This document shows positions 12,600-23,163 of a stretch of DNA of 64,000 bases, one piece after another (the first letter of the stretch is position 1; each line of letters opens with the position of its first letter). The translations under genes were made by a program, and so were the position numbers. The notes beneath the pieces are model-generated. The model worked only from the letters and a program-made list of their open reading frames with translations, did not search any database and was not told where the DNA came from. Source of the stretch: Timema cristinae (Eukaryota > Arthropoda > Insecta > Phasmatodea > Timematidae); assembly GCA_039000515.1 (NCBI GenBank), contig JBCFYV010000272.1, positions 30,029-94,028 on the forward strand, in the 5' to 3' direction.

Positions 12600-13735
12600 G
12601 GCGACACCTCTCTGGACCCCTTTTTTTCCTCAACCACAGGGATTCGCCCTTTTTCCCGGGCCCCACACCCCCTTCCGCCCCCCCACTCCCAACCCCGGTG
12701 ACCCCGAGACCAGAGCGGCGAACCCAAAAACGGCCGCAAGTTTCCCCCTTTTTTCCCCCGGCCGGGGTTCCGGGGTGGGGCCCCGAGGGAGGGTTTTTAG
12801 GAAAGGCCCCCCAGGTGGGCTCGGGGGAGGTCCCCCAGGGGCAGTCGGGGGTGTTCCCCGAGGAGGGGGTCCTCGGGGGTACGGGGGGGGGAGCCCACCT
12901 ATGTTGAGGTTTGCCTTTTTCTTTGCAATTTAGGCGACCTTAGTTGGCGGTTATTATTTAGATTGTTTTGAGTAGAGACTAAAGGGACAGGGGGGGGTAG
13001 TGGGGTTTGCGAATTAAATGTGGAATGAAAATTGGAACAGTTTATATTCTGGGTGGGCAATTTGGCTTTTAGGAGGTTTGGGAAAAACCCGGGGCCTGAC
13101 TAGATGTGTATTCCTTTCGTTTCCCGGGCTTTTGAATTTTTTTTTCGGAATTTTATCTCCAGGGGCTTTTTTCCCCTACCTTTCCCTTTCCCGGGCAGGC
13201 CCGAAAACCCAGCAGAAAGCGGGGCCCTTTTCAGTTGAAACCCGTGCTTAGGGACTAAAATTTGGGGTTTCGGGGAGCCCCCTGTCCGCAATTTCCCCAC
13301 AGGTTTTCTTGGGTAGGCATCGCAAAACCCCGTATGGGCCCAAAACCCGGAACGGAAAAGGGAGCCGCCGGGGGGAGGGACTTTCGGAAGGCCCTGAGCA
13401 CGTGGAAACCTGCTCGGACCTCCTTTTGGGGGGTAGGGGGTTGCAAAAGTAAGGATTTTAAAGTTCGGTTTTTTTTCCTCTTTTCCCCTTCTTTTTTGGG
13501 TTTCAATGCGGTTTTTACTTCGGTGACCCTTTCGGGGGGGAAAATTTTTTCCCCAGATATCCCCAATGCCCCCACCATTTGAGGTCAAGCAAGTGACCAC
13601 TCCCTTTTCAAACATTGAGGAACCCGTGAGGGTCCACCTTCAAACCGGGATATGAGAATTATTGCCAAAGGGGATTTTTTAGAGATTGCCATTACTTTTG
13701 AGGACTGAATATCTGGTATTGTTTGTACATTAAAA
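12600..13735 (-). pseudogene. LINE ORF1 (gag) remnant
   Basis: On the minus strand 13615-13100 keeps the RAGFHVLRA block that precedes the zinc knuckles in the other copies. After it come a corrupted knuckle region and then the proline/glycine-rich C-terminal part at 12.6-12.9 kb, which on the plus strand appears as a G-rich repeat. ORF1 of this family binds RNA and packages the LINE transcript. The N-terminal third is missing because of the deletion at about 13735-13820. Confidence 0.65.
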
Positions 13736-14083
13736 AGTGCCTTTTACGCATTTTCTTTTGATACTCAAAACTGTGCTGCACAATTTTTCACTTTTTTGAG
13801 GGTTTAAAGGAAACCGGTTAGATGCCAAGGTCATCAACGGTGGAACCCAAAAAATTTGGCAGGATGGGGGGGAGGGGGGAAGAAAAATGTAAGGGGTGAG
13901 GGACAAAGGGGGAAAAAAAAAAAGGGAAAATAAAAGGGGAAGGAAAAAAAAAAGGGGTGAAAGGAAAAAATTAAGGTAGGTTTTTCCTGCACGAGGACGT
14001 CCGAAAGAAGCCCCCCTTTTAGTCCCCTTCGACAACAGGGGAACTGGGGACTATTCAAACCCCGTCCCCCGGGGGGGGACCCA

Positions 14084-15429
14084 AATAAAATTAACAAATA
14101 AAACCTTTATCAAAGTATTCTTTAAAAATCAACTCGAACACTTTTGGGTACGGAAAAACAATCCATCGCAAAAAGGTTTTTTTAAATGCATACTCACCAA
14201 CCCGGTGCAAGCAAAAAAAAAATTTTTCTTTGACCAAAAGAAACCCTAAGTGATGAACAATTTTTAGAAAACTGGATCCTCGTGGATGCATCAAAAAAGG
14301 AAACGAAAAAAAACTAATAAAGGCGGACATAATACGTTTCTTCAAGGAAACTAGAGTTGCTTTAGAAATCATAAGTAACGAAGTGCTGATTATATATTCT
14401 ACGTAATTTTGTTAGAATTCACGTGTGGGTTTCAAGCTTAAACAGAGTCGTTCAGGCAATATCCTGGGGGCAGCCAATTCCTGTCGACTTGTACCATTTG
14501 GGGCAAAAGCCATTTGGGGACAAACTCCTTATTCTGGGGCTGAATAAAAGACCACTCTTTCTTCCGAAGGGGTAGCTGAGCGAAAAAGGGGCGGAAGCGA
14601 GACACAAAGAGCACCACTATTATCGAGAGCACAACACAAGAAAAAAATTTGGGTGCAAACAAACCATGGAAGACCGTGCATACTCTCCCAAAATTTAAAT
14701 TGGGTCTCTGCCGAAGAGAAAAACCAACATCTCGGAAAATTGGTCCAAAAATTTCAGAGGGTCCTCTTCTAAACCGGATTATGTATGAGACTCTTCAGTC
14801 ATCGATTTTTGATTAAGAGCATATATTTAGTTTTTAGCTTTGTTTTATCAATGCATATTTACCACATGACATTTAAATAAAAAATTTAAAAGACGTTATT
14901 GCTTTTAAAATTAATAATGCAATAAACAAATGTAATCCCCCCTCCCAAAGTTTTATACCGGGTCCTAAAGTTTGTCGGATGTGTTGTGTCCTGTCTAAGG
15001 AATGGCTGGGGAGGGGGTTGATGGATATATGATTGTATGGGTTCGTGATTGTCGTTCGACTTGGGTTTTTTGGTTTTTATTAGTACTACTATATCTTTTA
15101 TAAATGGTATGTTGATAAGTTGTTTATTAAAAATATAAAATAATTTAAAGACTACTTAGAAGCTTCTAGAAGAACGAAGTATTGTAAGGAATAACCAATG
15201 GCCTGCTGACTCTAGGTGTTCCTACACGATTTACGAACCCGGTATCCTGCGATCGAGCGGTAGCTTCCTATACAAGTACTGATGTGCCAGCGTCCTAGCC
15301 CATTTTGCCCCCAAAACGGGTAGTGAGGTTGTAAAAAAAAACTGCACTGTTTCCAAGGTTCTTTCTATAGTTTCCAGTTTATATTTACGAGTGAAATATT
15401 TACTTTCCTGAGCTCACTCACTACAGTCA
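14084..15429. other. Unassigned sequence between LINE copy and piggyBac remnant
   Basis: No match to the LINE or to other elements here was noticed. Open frames at 14091-14372 and 14438-14662 (both minus) lack recognisable motifs. The expected piggyBac left terminal repeat was not found in this interval. Confidence 0.45.
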
Positions 15430-17165
15430 AGATGGCGTGGTGAGGAAAAAAAAACGAAGTTGGGGATGGCAAAATAGAAGGATTTTATAGTGGCCCAGTG
15501 ACCCGGAAATGACTTTTTGGGATTGAAAGTGGATCTGAATATTCCGTAGGTGATATATCAGAAGAAGGTGACAGTGATAGTGTCAGGGACCCTTCTGAAG
15601 TACAAGATGTTGTCGCAATCAACCGGCACCTGCTAATAAAAAAAAAAGATAAGTCTCCTTTATTTCTTGGATTTCTGGACAATTTTAAAACTATTTTACA
15701 CAACTTTGTGCATCTAATTCAGGATTTACAAATGATTCACAAATGATGTTTCCCTTGAAATTTGATTCTTCTTGTGTTTTCTCACTCCTGCCTTGGTTTA
15801 CTACATTTGTCCACGCTACTAATGAATATTATCAGAAGGTTTTGACAGTTTCCCAAATTTCTTCAAACAGTAGATTCACAAGTGGCAAGACACTAATTAT
15901 AGATTAAATGTATGTTCTTTGTCCTTACCATGTTGATGGCAAAAGTAAAAAAGATGAAAATTTCTGAATATTGTTTCACAAAAGCCTAATTCCTACCCAT
16001 TTTTTCTTAGATTATGGTTGTAAACAGGTACCTATTAATCTAAGTATGCTTCATTTCTCTAGTCTCACCCCTGCAGACAGCAATGATAAACTCTACAAAT
16101 TGAAACCGTAGTATATCTTAGGACTGTGTTCAAAGAAACACTGCAGCCTTTCCAGAGCCTATGTATTGATTAATCACTTGTCCCTTTCAAAGGTCACGTT
16201 AGGTTTCAAACAGTTCATTCCAAGCAAACGACGTAGATTTGGAATAAATTTTTTGGTTGTTTGTGATGCTGGGTATTGGATTTAATTGTATATGTTGGGC
16301 AAAGAACAGATATCGAGGATAAGTTTTCATTAGGAATGTCTGATGCAGTTTATCACAACCCTTATTGGACCATACCTTGATAAGGGACTTTTTTTGTTTG
16401 TGTATAATTGGTATACCAGCACCTGTCTCTTTGACTTTCTTCACTAACATCAAACAAACGCTTGTGGCACAATGAAACAAAACAGAAAGGGAATGGCTCC
16501 AATACACAAGGAATTGATAAAAGGTGAGACAAAATCGTACCACAATGGATCTATGATGGCGCTCAAGTGGATGGACCGCAGATAAGTTCGCATGTTGACT
16601 ACGATGCACCCTGAAGAGATGACACAGACTTCAAAGACAGACGGAAATACTAACACACACAAAAAACCTAAGTGTATTCCAGCGTACAATGAAAGCATGG
16701 GATCCGTAGACCAGACTGACACGATGTTGAGCAGATTAGACTGTTTGAAGAAAAGTATTAAAAGGTACAAGAAATTGGCATTCCACTTCATTGATCTTAT
16801 CCTCTTGAACTCTTACTTCATGTATCTAACTAAAGCAGGAAAGAAACCTTCACTGGCAGACTATCATTTGGAACTTATCCACCAGCTGATCCAGAGATTC
16901 CACAAACCGAAACCCTAAACGAAAGGAGGAAGAACATCAACATCTCAAGACAATACGACAAGATGTGACTGCTCGACATTTCCCCTCCATGGTTCCATCT
17001 ACAGATAGTAGGAAGAATAATGCTCGTGTTTGTGTAGTATGTTCCCAAACAAATCAAAAAGACAAGAGAAGAAAGGAATCACGTTATATTGTGTAAAGAA
17101 TGTGCTGTTGGACTGTGTGTATCCCCTGTTTCTAAGAATAATCACATACTGATGACTTTTTAACA
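15430..17165 (+). pseudogene. piggyBac-family transposase, decayed
   Basis: piggyBac transposases are DDD enzymes that cut and paste at TTAA. The signals in order are an acidic N-terminal stretch (SGSEYSVGDISEEGDSDS, 15532-15585); a CID-stop-SLVPFKG block near 16162 that holds the first catalytic Asp; KQFIPSKRRRFG near 16209; VVCDAG near 16260 with the second Asp; GTMKQNRKGM near 16470; MGSVDQTDTMLSRL near 16697 with the third Asp; and a cysteine-rich C-terminal domain (VCVVCSQ, then CKECAVGLCVSPC) at 17030-17130. The central part between about 15650 and 16050 has little family signal and looks deleted or scrambled. Several stops and frameshifts make it inactive. The longest open run is 16592-16918. 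Confidence 0.85.
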
Positions 17166-17394
17166 AGTTACATTACCTACTTAGTACACGGTTTACACTA
17201 TTTTTAGAGAATATGATAAAATTAAAGAATATACATTATTTTCTGAAAAAATATATGTTTTCGGATATTGTATTATTTTTTTACATAATTTAATTACATT
17301 TTTTTAAATGTTTGATAATACAAACTGTTTTTCAAAAAAATTGACTTTTTTTAATTAAAAACCCCGATAGAGTGGGATTTATGTATGCAAAAAT

Positions 17395-17413
17395 ATACAT
17401 GACAGTGAAAGGG
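17395..17413 (+). repeat. Candidate piggyBac right terminal repeat
   Basis: CATGACAGTGAAAGGG ends in GGG at 17413, which on the other strand reads CCCTTTCACTG, a typical piggyBac end. It is followed by TTGA, one change from the expected TTAA target. LINE sequence resumes at 17418. No matching left repeat was found. Confidence 0.55.
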
Positions 17414-17417
17414 TTGA

Positions 17418-18759
17418 AATGCCGTACCGCCAGGTGGTGTCGTACGCCTTCTTAAATTAAAGAAGACAAACCAGAGGTGTTGTTTTTGGAGGAAGGTTTC
17501 ACGATCTGATGTCTCAGGCGGACAAGATGATCAACCATGAATCGGTTACGACGAAAGCCACATTGCATATCAGATAGTAGATTGCGGGATTCTAAATACC
17601 ATATAAAGCTTTTAATAATCATTTTAAAAATACTTTGAATGTTAAGGCTGTAGGTCTGTAGCTATTTAGCTCTAATTTATCCTTGCCGCTTTTATATATA
17701 GGGATAACGGTTGCTTGCCTCCATAGTGTTGGGAATTGACGAGATTCCCAAACACTATTGTAGAGGTCTAAGAGGAACGCCCGTCCGCAGGGGCAGTTGA
17801 CGCAACATTTCGTAATGAATATCATCCGGGCGAGAAGTTGTGTTGCCGCCTGGACAGGGCATTGGTAAGTTCATTTTTGGTAAAGGGGGCTTATTATCCT
17901 CCCAACGACTTTAACCAAAAACAATAGTAAGACGTTATATGTTCCAATTATGCACAAAAGAACTAGTAAGAGTAGCTCTCAGTGCTAGAAATAGCGGCGA
18001 CCCTCGAGCGCAAAAACATTGACGACCTGCACAGTGGAGGAGACAAGCTAACCGTTAGATACAAGGGCAGGTATATTATTAATGAAATTTTTGCTACTAT
18101 GTAATTTACAGATATTTTCCCAAACCCTGGTTATGAGAGTGGAAATTGTAAGGATAGAAATAAACTGTCTTCAAGGCTCTCTTCTGCTTTCTCGAATCAT
18201 ACGGCGTGTTCTAGAACGTAAAATTAGGAATGAATCCAGATTCTCCGAAGTAGGACGTCGATTAAAGAGACATAGGGTCCTTCGACGGTCAGAAATAGCC
18301 ACCCAACACTTCTCGTTTCACCAGGGAAGACTTAGGGATGGAAGCCCTCGCCACCACGATTACCGTCAAAATAGAATGCCCAGCCTTAACATCGACGTCA
18401 AAAGAATGGGGTTCACCAAGTGCGGCCATGTCGAGGAATTTATCTCAGTCAGCACGTTTAAGCACCCATTGTGAAAAACCGTGCTGTACTGGGAGGATCT
18501 TTAAGTAGTGAATGCAGAATGGTAAAATGATCGCTGCCACGTGGAAGTGAGCAGCGATCCCGGAGCTACATAAAGTTAGATCGATGGCAGAGGATAAAAA
18601 CATTAAAGGTGGAGAAGTGCGTCTATGTCCCGGTGTTCATTAGCACCAGGTTTCCAAGAAAAAGAATATCCTCTACCAACCACCCACGGTCTTCAGTAAA
18701 ATAAGAACCGCACACCTGGTTATTCGTGTTAAAATCCCCCAAGACGATATAGGGGGCGG
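17418..18759 (-). pseudogene. LINE ORF2 fragment: end of AP endonuclease, linker and N-terminal RT
   Basis: Minus-strand 17825-17619 reads FLLDLYNSVWESRQFP, then WRQATVIPIYKSGKDK and NSYRP, the RT motif 1-2 region typical of I/R1/Jockey-group LINEs (template binding, fingers). 18.0-18.5 kb corresponds to the linker of the clean copies, and 18.5-18.76 kb to the end of the endonuclease. The frame is broken. It is the downstream half of the ORF2 whose start lies at 22383. Confidence 0.75.
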
Positions 18760-19117
18760 TTGTAAACCACATTTATTCTCCAAATAATAAAGGCTGGTAC
18801 ACAACATTAATTTTAAATAAGAATTCCAACAACATAATAAATGCAGAGCCGATAGGACGATCACAAGGTAAATAGAACGTACTCAGGTCCATTTGTCTTC
18901 TGCTTCCCGAACCCACTCTACAAATATTTAATAATTTTAAATACTGGATACCCTACGGCTATCAGTGAAGGATATAACATAAGTATATGAAACGTAAAAA
19001 ATATTATTTGAAATAAGTTTATTTATTAATACAAGATATAGATAGGTTGAATTATTGCACAATATAAAGAAAAATATATAGGAGAATATTATAAAAGCAA
19101 TAGTCACGGGTCATAAC
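18760..19117 (-). repeat. Candidate 3' LTR with upstream polypurine tract
   Basis: Read on the minus strand the block starts TGTTATGACCCGTGAC at 19117 and ends GTGGTTTACA near 18761. The tract AGTTTAGGGGGG lies directly upstream (19118-19130). An AATAAA-like signal occurs near its end. No second copy of the block was found in the window, so the LTR call rests on ends, tract and target duplication. Confidence 0.5.
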
Positions 19118-19835
19118 AACCCCCCTAAACTTGATCAATAATTGATTACTAGAGTCATCAATGGCTTCCACATAAGATTCAATTTAAAATACTTGTAATA
19201 CTATGCAAGTATTAACACTTGTACATAAATAAATACAACACCGGACCAAGCGTCCTTAAGATGACAAAGTCTTATTTCCCGCCCGGTGGGCTTCAGAACC
19301 GATCCCAAACAATAACTTCATCTCAACCATAGGTTGTCAAGTTAAAAAAAAAACTATAAAAAGATTACGTATAATAAATAGCAAAATACTACTGAATAAA
19401 TAATTAGTTTTTTATGCCGGACGGGCTATAAAGTTAATAACACAATTCTCATAACAATATAAGACCAATCTTCGCAAAAATATGGCGTCTCACGCCAGAT
19501 GGAATATAAGTTTTAACCATTATACAAGGAATAAAGAAATTCAAATATTTGCAAAATATGAAGTCTCATTTATATGGAAAATATTAATACCATACAAGCC
19601 CAAAAAGGGGATTTTGCGTCTAGAAAACCTAATATAAAAACCAACATTATTTATCATAACTAATTTTACATATCAAGAGATCAAGTTTTACACGATATCC
19701 TTGTGTAATTATCTATAAATTTTGGAAAGTCTAATATTAATATTTATTGGCCGAAAAAGAATTTTATAATATAATAGCCGAAATAGAATTTTGTACGTTA
19801 TAACATCCTGGACACCTATATGTGTCCAAGGACAG

Positions 19836-19850
19836 TATCCTGACAAGAGT
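19836..19850 (+). repeat. Left target-site duplication of the R1-clade LINE
   Basis: TATCCTGACAAGAGT is repeated exactly at 21554-21568, directly after the poly(A) run. Confidence 0.85.
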
Positions 19851-20933
19851 TAAGGGTAAGATTGGGGAGAGGAACCCAATCATCAGGGTCGGAGGAAGGA
19901 GGATCGCCAGGGTGAAGACCTATAGATACCTGGGTTACTTTAGATGAGAAGAGGAATTTTGAGGTACATATGGACCAGGTCAGCGCAAGAGCAAAGAGTG
20001 TCATGCATAAAATCGCGAGTATTGGGCACAATAAATTTAAACTCCCACTGAGGACGATCAAGTTGTATAGTCAAGCGCTGATGGGGGCGATAGTGGGGTA
20101 CGGTGCGAGTGTATGGGGCCATAGAGTAAAGATCAAGAAACATCGGGATAGGATGCTGGCAGTCCAAAGAAACGTACTAATAAGACTAACTGGGGCATAT
20201 CGCACTGTGGCTATGGACGCCTCACGGTGATACTTGGGGAGATTCCGCTGGACCTGGTCATAAGGGAGAGAGCGGCTAGGTACTGGATAAGGTTGGAAGT
20301 CTGGTCAAACAAGGTGTGGCTACAAGGAAAGAGGTCAGCATTGCTTTGTTAGAGGAGTGGCAGGAGAGATGGGACAACAGCGGAAAGGGAAGAAGAACAT
20401 ACTCATATTTGAAAACATAGTAGAGAGATTGAGTATGAAACACCTGCAGCCATCCCCGGGTCTGATCCAGTACCTATCAGGGAAAGGCCCATATTAAGAG
20501 TCGTTGTTCCAACTTGGACTTGTGGTACGGGACAGATGTGAATGTGGAGCTGTGGACACCCCAGATCATTGTGGTCCTGGAATGCGAGAAGCATGATTGG
20601 TTGAGATGGGAAAACCAAGTCCATATACAAGGGGAGTTGGTGGGTGACGTGCTGAGGCACAAGGAGAAGTGGGTCCACTTGGATGCGATGGCGAACAATA
20701 TTACCCAGTGGGAAAGGAAGAGATACATTGAGGGAAAACAAGAAGAGAGAAGAGCGGTAGAGAAGGAGGAAGACAGGGAGAGGAAGAGCTGGGATTGTTT
20801 GGAAGAGTGGACGGAGGAGAAGAGGAGGTTGAAGGAAGTGAAGGGAGTGATTGGGAGGTCAGCAGTAGTAGTGGATGATGAAGCAAAAGATGGCATCTGG
20901 AGGGGAAAGTTGGGCACTGATATGGTGCGATGA
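19851..20933 (+). pseudogene. R1-clade LINE ORF2, RT thumb and C-terminal domain
   Basis: The protein reads RVKTYRYLGVTLDEKRNFEV, then RAKSVMHKIASIG, ALMGAIVGYGASVWGHR and LTGAYRTVAMDAS. These are the conserved region after the RT palm in R1-group elements. Further on it reads CECGAVDTPDH with a following EC, the C-terminal zinc-binding knuckle, and ends in a highly charged E/R/K-rich tail at about 20700-20930. Frame breaks occur near 19945, 20230 and 20340. The endonuclease and catalytic palm are absent through truncation. Confidence 0.8.
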
Positions 20934-21553
20934 AAGATAGGGAAAAGGAAAGAGGAGATGGCACAGTTGTGAATGAGGTGACTTCCCCCCTGCGGCCTGG
21001 ACCAGTCGTGTGGCTCATGACTGGAGTAACCGGTCGATGGGGGTGGGGGCGTACTAAGTAATAGATGGTTGGATTACAGCAAGCACGAAAAGAAATAAGG
21101 AATAAACGACGTTAAGTGCCAAGAAAGTGTTGGAAGAGATATTTTAGTTGAAGTTTAGTTTTAAGTAAATTTTTAGACTAGGGTGTAGTTAAGTGGGACG
21201 CTAGAAGTAGTTGGTTGCTACAACCCATAGGGCGCCTCCCAGGTGGCGGATAGGGAATGCTCATCACCGTCACTAAGAGTCACGACTCTGCAAACATCGT
21301 CCCAGGCGGTCGTGGCGCTAAGTGACGGTGAAGGGTAGCGGGGAAATAAAATACCCGGGGTGGACCAGTAGCGAAGATAACACCAAGATGCATATAACAC
21401 CAAATGCTAATTACCAGCTCATTATTAATTATAAGGAAAACTTGGATATGTAAAGAGGAAATAGCAGAATAATGCGAGGATAACTGGGCCTGGATTAATT
21501 TTGAGGAGCCAGACCGGAAGATACAGGACGGTAAATTAAAAAAAAAAAAAATA
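19851..21553 (+). mobile_element. 5'-truncated R1-clade LINE with poly(A) tail
   Basis: The piece is bracketed by an exact 15-bp duplication (19836-19850 and 21554-21568), ends in an A-rich run at about 21536-21551, and carries the ORF2 C-terminal region on the plus strand. This is the signature of target-primed reverse transcription with 5' truncation. The 3'UTR (about 20935-21535) includes a CATAGGGCGCCTCCCAGGTG word often seen in R1-like 3' regions (from memory). It lies inside the LTR-like insert, which lies inside the I-clade LINE, so it is the youngest of the three. Confidence 0.85.
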
Positions 21554-21568
21554 TATCCTGACAAGAGT
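21554..21568 (+). repeat. Right target-site duplication of the R1-clade LINE
   Basis: Exact match to 19836-19850, starting just after the poly(A) run. Confidence 0.85.
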
Positions 21569-22015
21569 AACTCATCCATCTAAATTGATTACAACATTAT
21601 ATACGCTAACATTCTTGCTCAGAGAGGGGGAAAAGAGGAGTAACGAAATTAAAGGAAAACACAAAAAGAAAGAAGAGAGGGAAGGGATAATCAGACAAAG
21701 GTATAAAAATTGAGTAGCTTAGAGAAAGAACTAGAACAAATGTTCTTTACATAGCACCTTCTTTACGGGCATGCACGTCACACTTTACCCAACATGCCCC
21801 GCGATGAATCACTGTTAAAGCTTACACAATCTTCACGCGATTAGACTGCACGTAATGTTTATCGTGGTATGTAGTGCTTGTGCAGGGAGTCGACTTGGGA
21901 GGCGGAACTATTAAAATGGGGCATTGGTGAGTTCACTCATTTTTATTTTTAATAGTGTCCAATCATGCTGATTTCGTTAACTCTCGTAGCTTTATGGTAA
22001 TAAACACTACAGCGG

Positions 22016-22383
22016 GAAGTTGTATAGAAAGGGCCTCTAGCCTCTTATTTTTAAACAGGTTCACCTGGTGGGAAGTAGATGCAGCATACTGTCACTACCA
22101 TAGCAAGGGAGATTCTGATAGCGATCACTTGTAGATCAGACACGATATTAATATGTTTATGATATATATTGCTTCGTGAGAGTATAGTCACACCTCGATT
22201 ATTTCGATCAAAGAATGGCTCGTCGGTAAGATATACATCGTACCCACGAAGCATCGGGTTATCATTTGGGCAGAAGTGGGTCTCCTGCAAGCATAAGATG
22301 GGAGAATGCAGGGAAGAAATTAGTAGTTTAATTTCCTCTAAACAAGCATAGAAACCCCTACAATTGTATTGTAGTAGCGGCAT
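22016..22383 (-). pseudogene. LINE ORF2 N-terminus: AP endonuclease start
   Basis: From 22383 the minus strand reads LLQYNCRGFYACLEEIKLL, the first conserved block of APE-type endonucleases. It continues with ILCLQETHF, containing the catalytic Glu of the LQET motif, GYDVYLTDEPFFDR and GVTILSR. The endonuclease nicks target DNA to prime reverse transcription. The frame stays open for 110 codons before the LTR-like insertion at 22011 cuts the domain. Its second half is at about 18.5-18.76 kb. Confidence 0.85.
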
Positions 22384-22899
22384 TATTTATTAATATAAGA
22401 TTTAATTATCCTCGCAATCCATAACACTATCTCTTAAAAATAAAAATTGATTGAGGACCTTTTTAGGTCCTCTTGCCTTTCCCAGTCTCTCCTGGACCTG
22501 CAGCTTCAAGAAAGGCTTTGAATTATTCTGGAGAGACTGGGTAGATGTATCCTTGCGCGAAGGCTATTTTAAGGTCTTCGACGCTTTCTGTAATGTAATT
22601 TTGGCGGCGGTCCCTCGCTAGTCCGTCCTCAAGGCACCAGTGGCACTCGCCTTTGCAGCCTCACCTGTACTGCAACATATCTCAACCTCCGGAGTCCCAG
22701 AGGCGGGATTGAGCAGCTAGACAACGGCCGCACGTAATTTAGGGCCCCGAAGAGGGTTCGTGTGATTTCCCCGAGTAGCGCTCGAGGCTGTTCCCCAAGG
22801 AGGAAACCTCGGATGTATAGGTGGAGAATACGATTTTATTGAAGGCGTGAGGTCGAGATCATGGAGGACTGAGTTGTCAAATGTTGGCTACAGCAAGAC

Positions 22900-23163
22900 A
22901 AGGTTCGACACACCTTTCCCCTCTACGCCATACCTAAGGCAAATGGTACCATCAGAGTGATACAAGACTTGTCTGCCTGGACGGAACACTTTGAAACTCC
23001 AAGATTTTCACTCCTGACTGCTGAGCGTGCATTCCAAGACATCCGGCAGGTTCATGGCTGTGGAAACTAGACCTAGTCAATGGTTTCTACCATGTAGCCC
23101 TCAACAAGGAAACATCGAGAACAGTGGGGATATACTTCAGAGGTTACAAGTATGAAGTCAACA
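22900..23163 (+). pseudogene. RT fragment (fingers and early palm) of the unusual retroelement
   Basis: Reads PLYAIPKANGTIRVIQDLS, the fingers motif with KANG and RxIQDLS, then after a frameshift LDLVNGFYHVALNKETSRT, which holds the first catalytic Asp (motif A, LDLxNGFY), and GIYFRGYKYEVN. The gene is cut at 23163. Catalytic YLDD and RNase H are absent from this fragment but present in the opposite-strand copy. Confidence 0.65.

Larger units (their letters stand above)
7961..14083 (-). mobile_element. I-clade LINE copy, degraded, internally deleted near its 5' end
   Basis: The 3' end is marked by an (ATT)n run at 7961-7985 (a TAA tail on the minus strand) followed by the family 3'UTR word for the CGACACA/TTAGGGCC block. 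The order on the minus strand is 5'UTR remnant (14083-13820), ORF1, ORF2, 3'UTR with the perfect hairpin GAGTCACTTTTTAAAAGTG at 8457. Between about 13735 and 13820 the sequence jumps from mid-ORF1 into the 5'UTR, so the first part of ORF1 and most of the 5'UTR are missing. Nearly every homopolymer is lengthened against the copies at 34-40 kb and 49-55 kb, so this copy cannot be read as protein over any distance. Confidence 0.75.
18760..22011 (-). mobile_element. LTR-type insertion with 4-bp target duplication, nested in the LINE
   Basis: Comparison with the clean LINE copies shows the LINE breaking after GGGGGCGG at 18759 and resuming at GCGGGAAGTTGTAT from 22012. GCGG is thus duplicated (18756-18759 and 22012-22015). 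The insert begins TTGTAAACC and ends CACTACA, so it has TG...CA ends as integrase-inserted elements do. On the minus strand a purine tract AGTTTAGGGGGG sits just before TGTTATGACCC (19117), the layout of a polypurine tract and a 3' LTR. The opposite end does not match that LTR, so this is not an intact element. Without the R1 LINE inside it, it is about 1.5 kb and non-coding. Confidence 0.6.

Noticed and set aside
12452..12933. Long overlapping plus-strand frames rich in Pro and Gly
   Set aside because: They are the reverse side of the proline-rich ORF1 tail of a minus-strand LINE, in GC-rich repeats.
16199..16791. Minus-strand frames with hydrophobic stretches that look like membrane proteins
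   Set aside because: They lie opposite the piggyBac transposase, whose motifs on the plus strand explain the region.
20477..21018. Minus-strand frames of 105-146 codons rich in Ser, Phe and Leu
   Set aside because: They mirror the charged C-terminal tail of the plus-strand R1-clade ORF and have no motif of their own.
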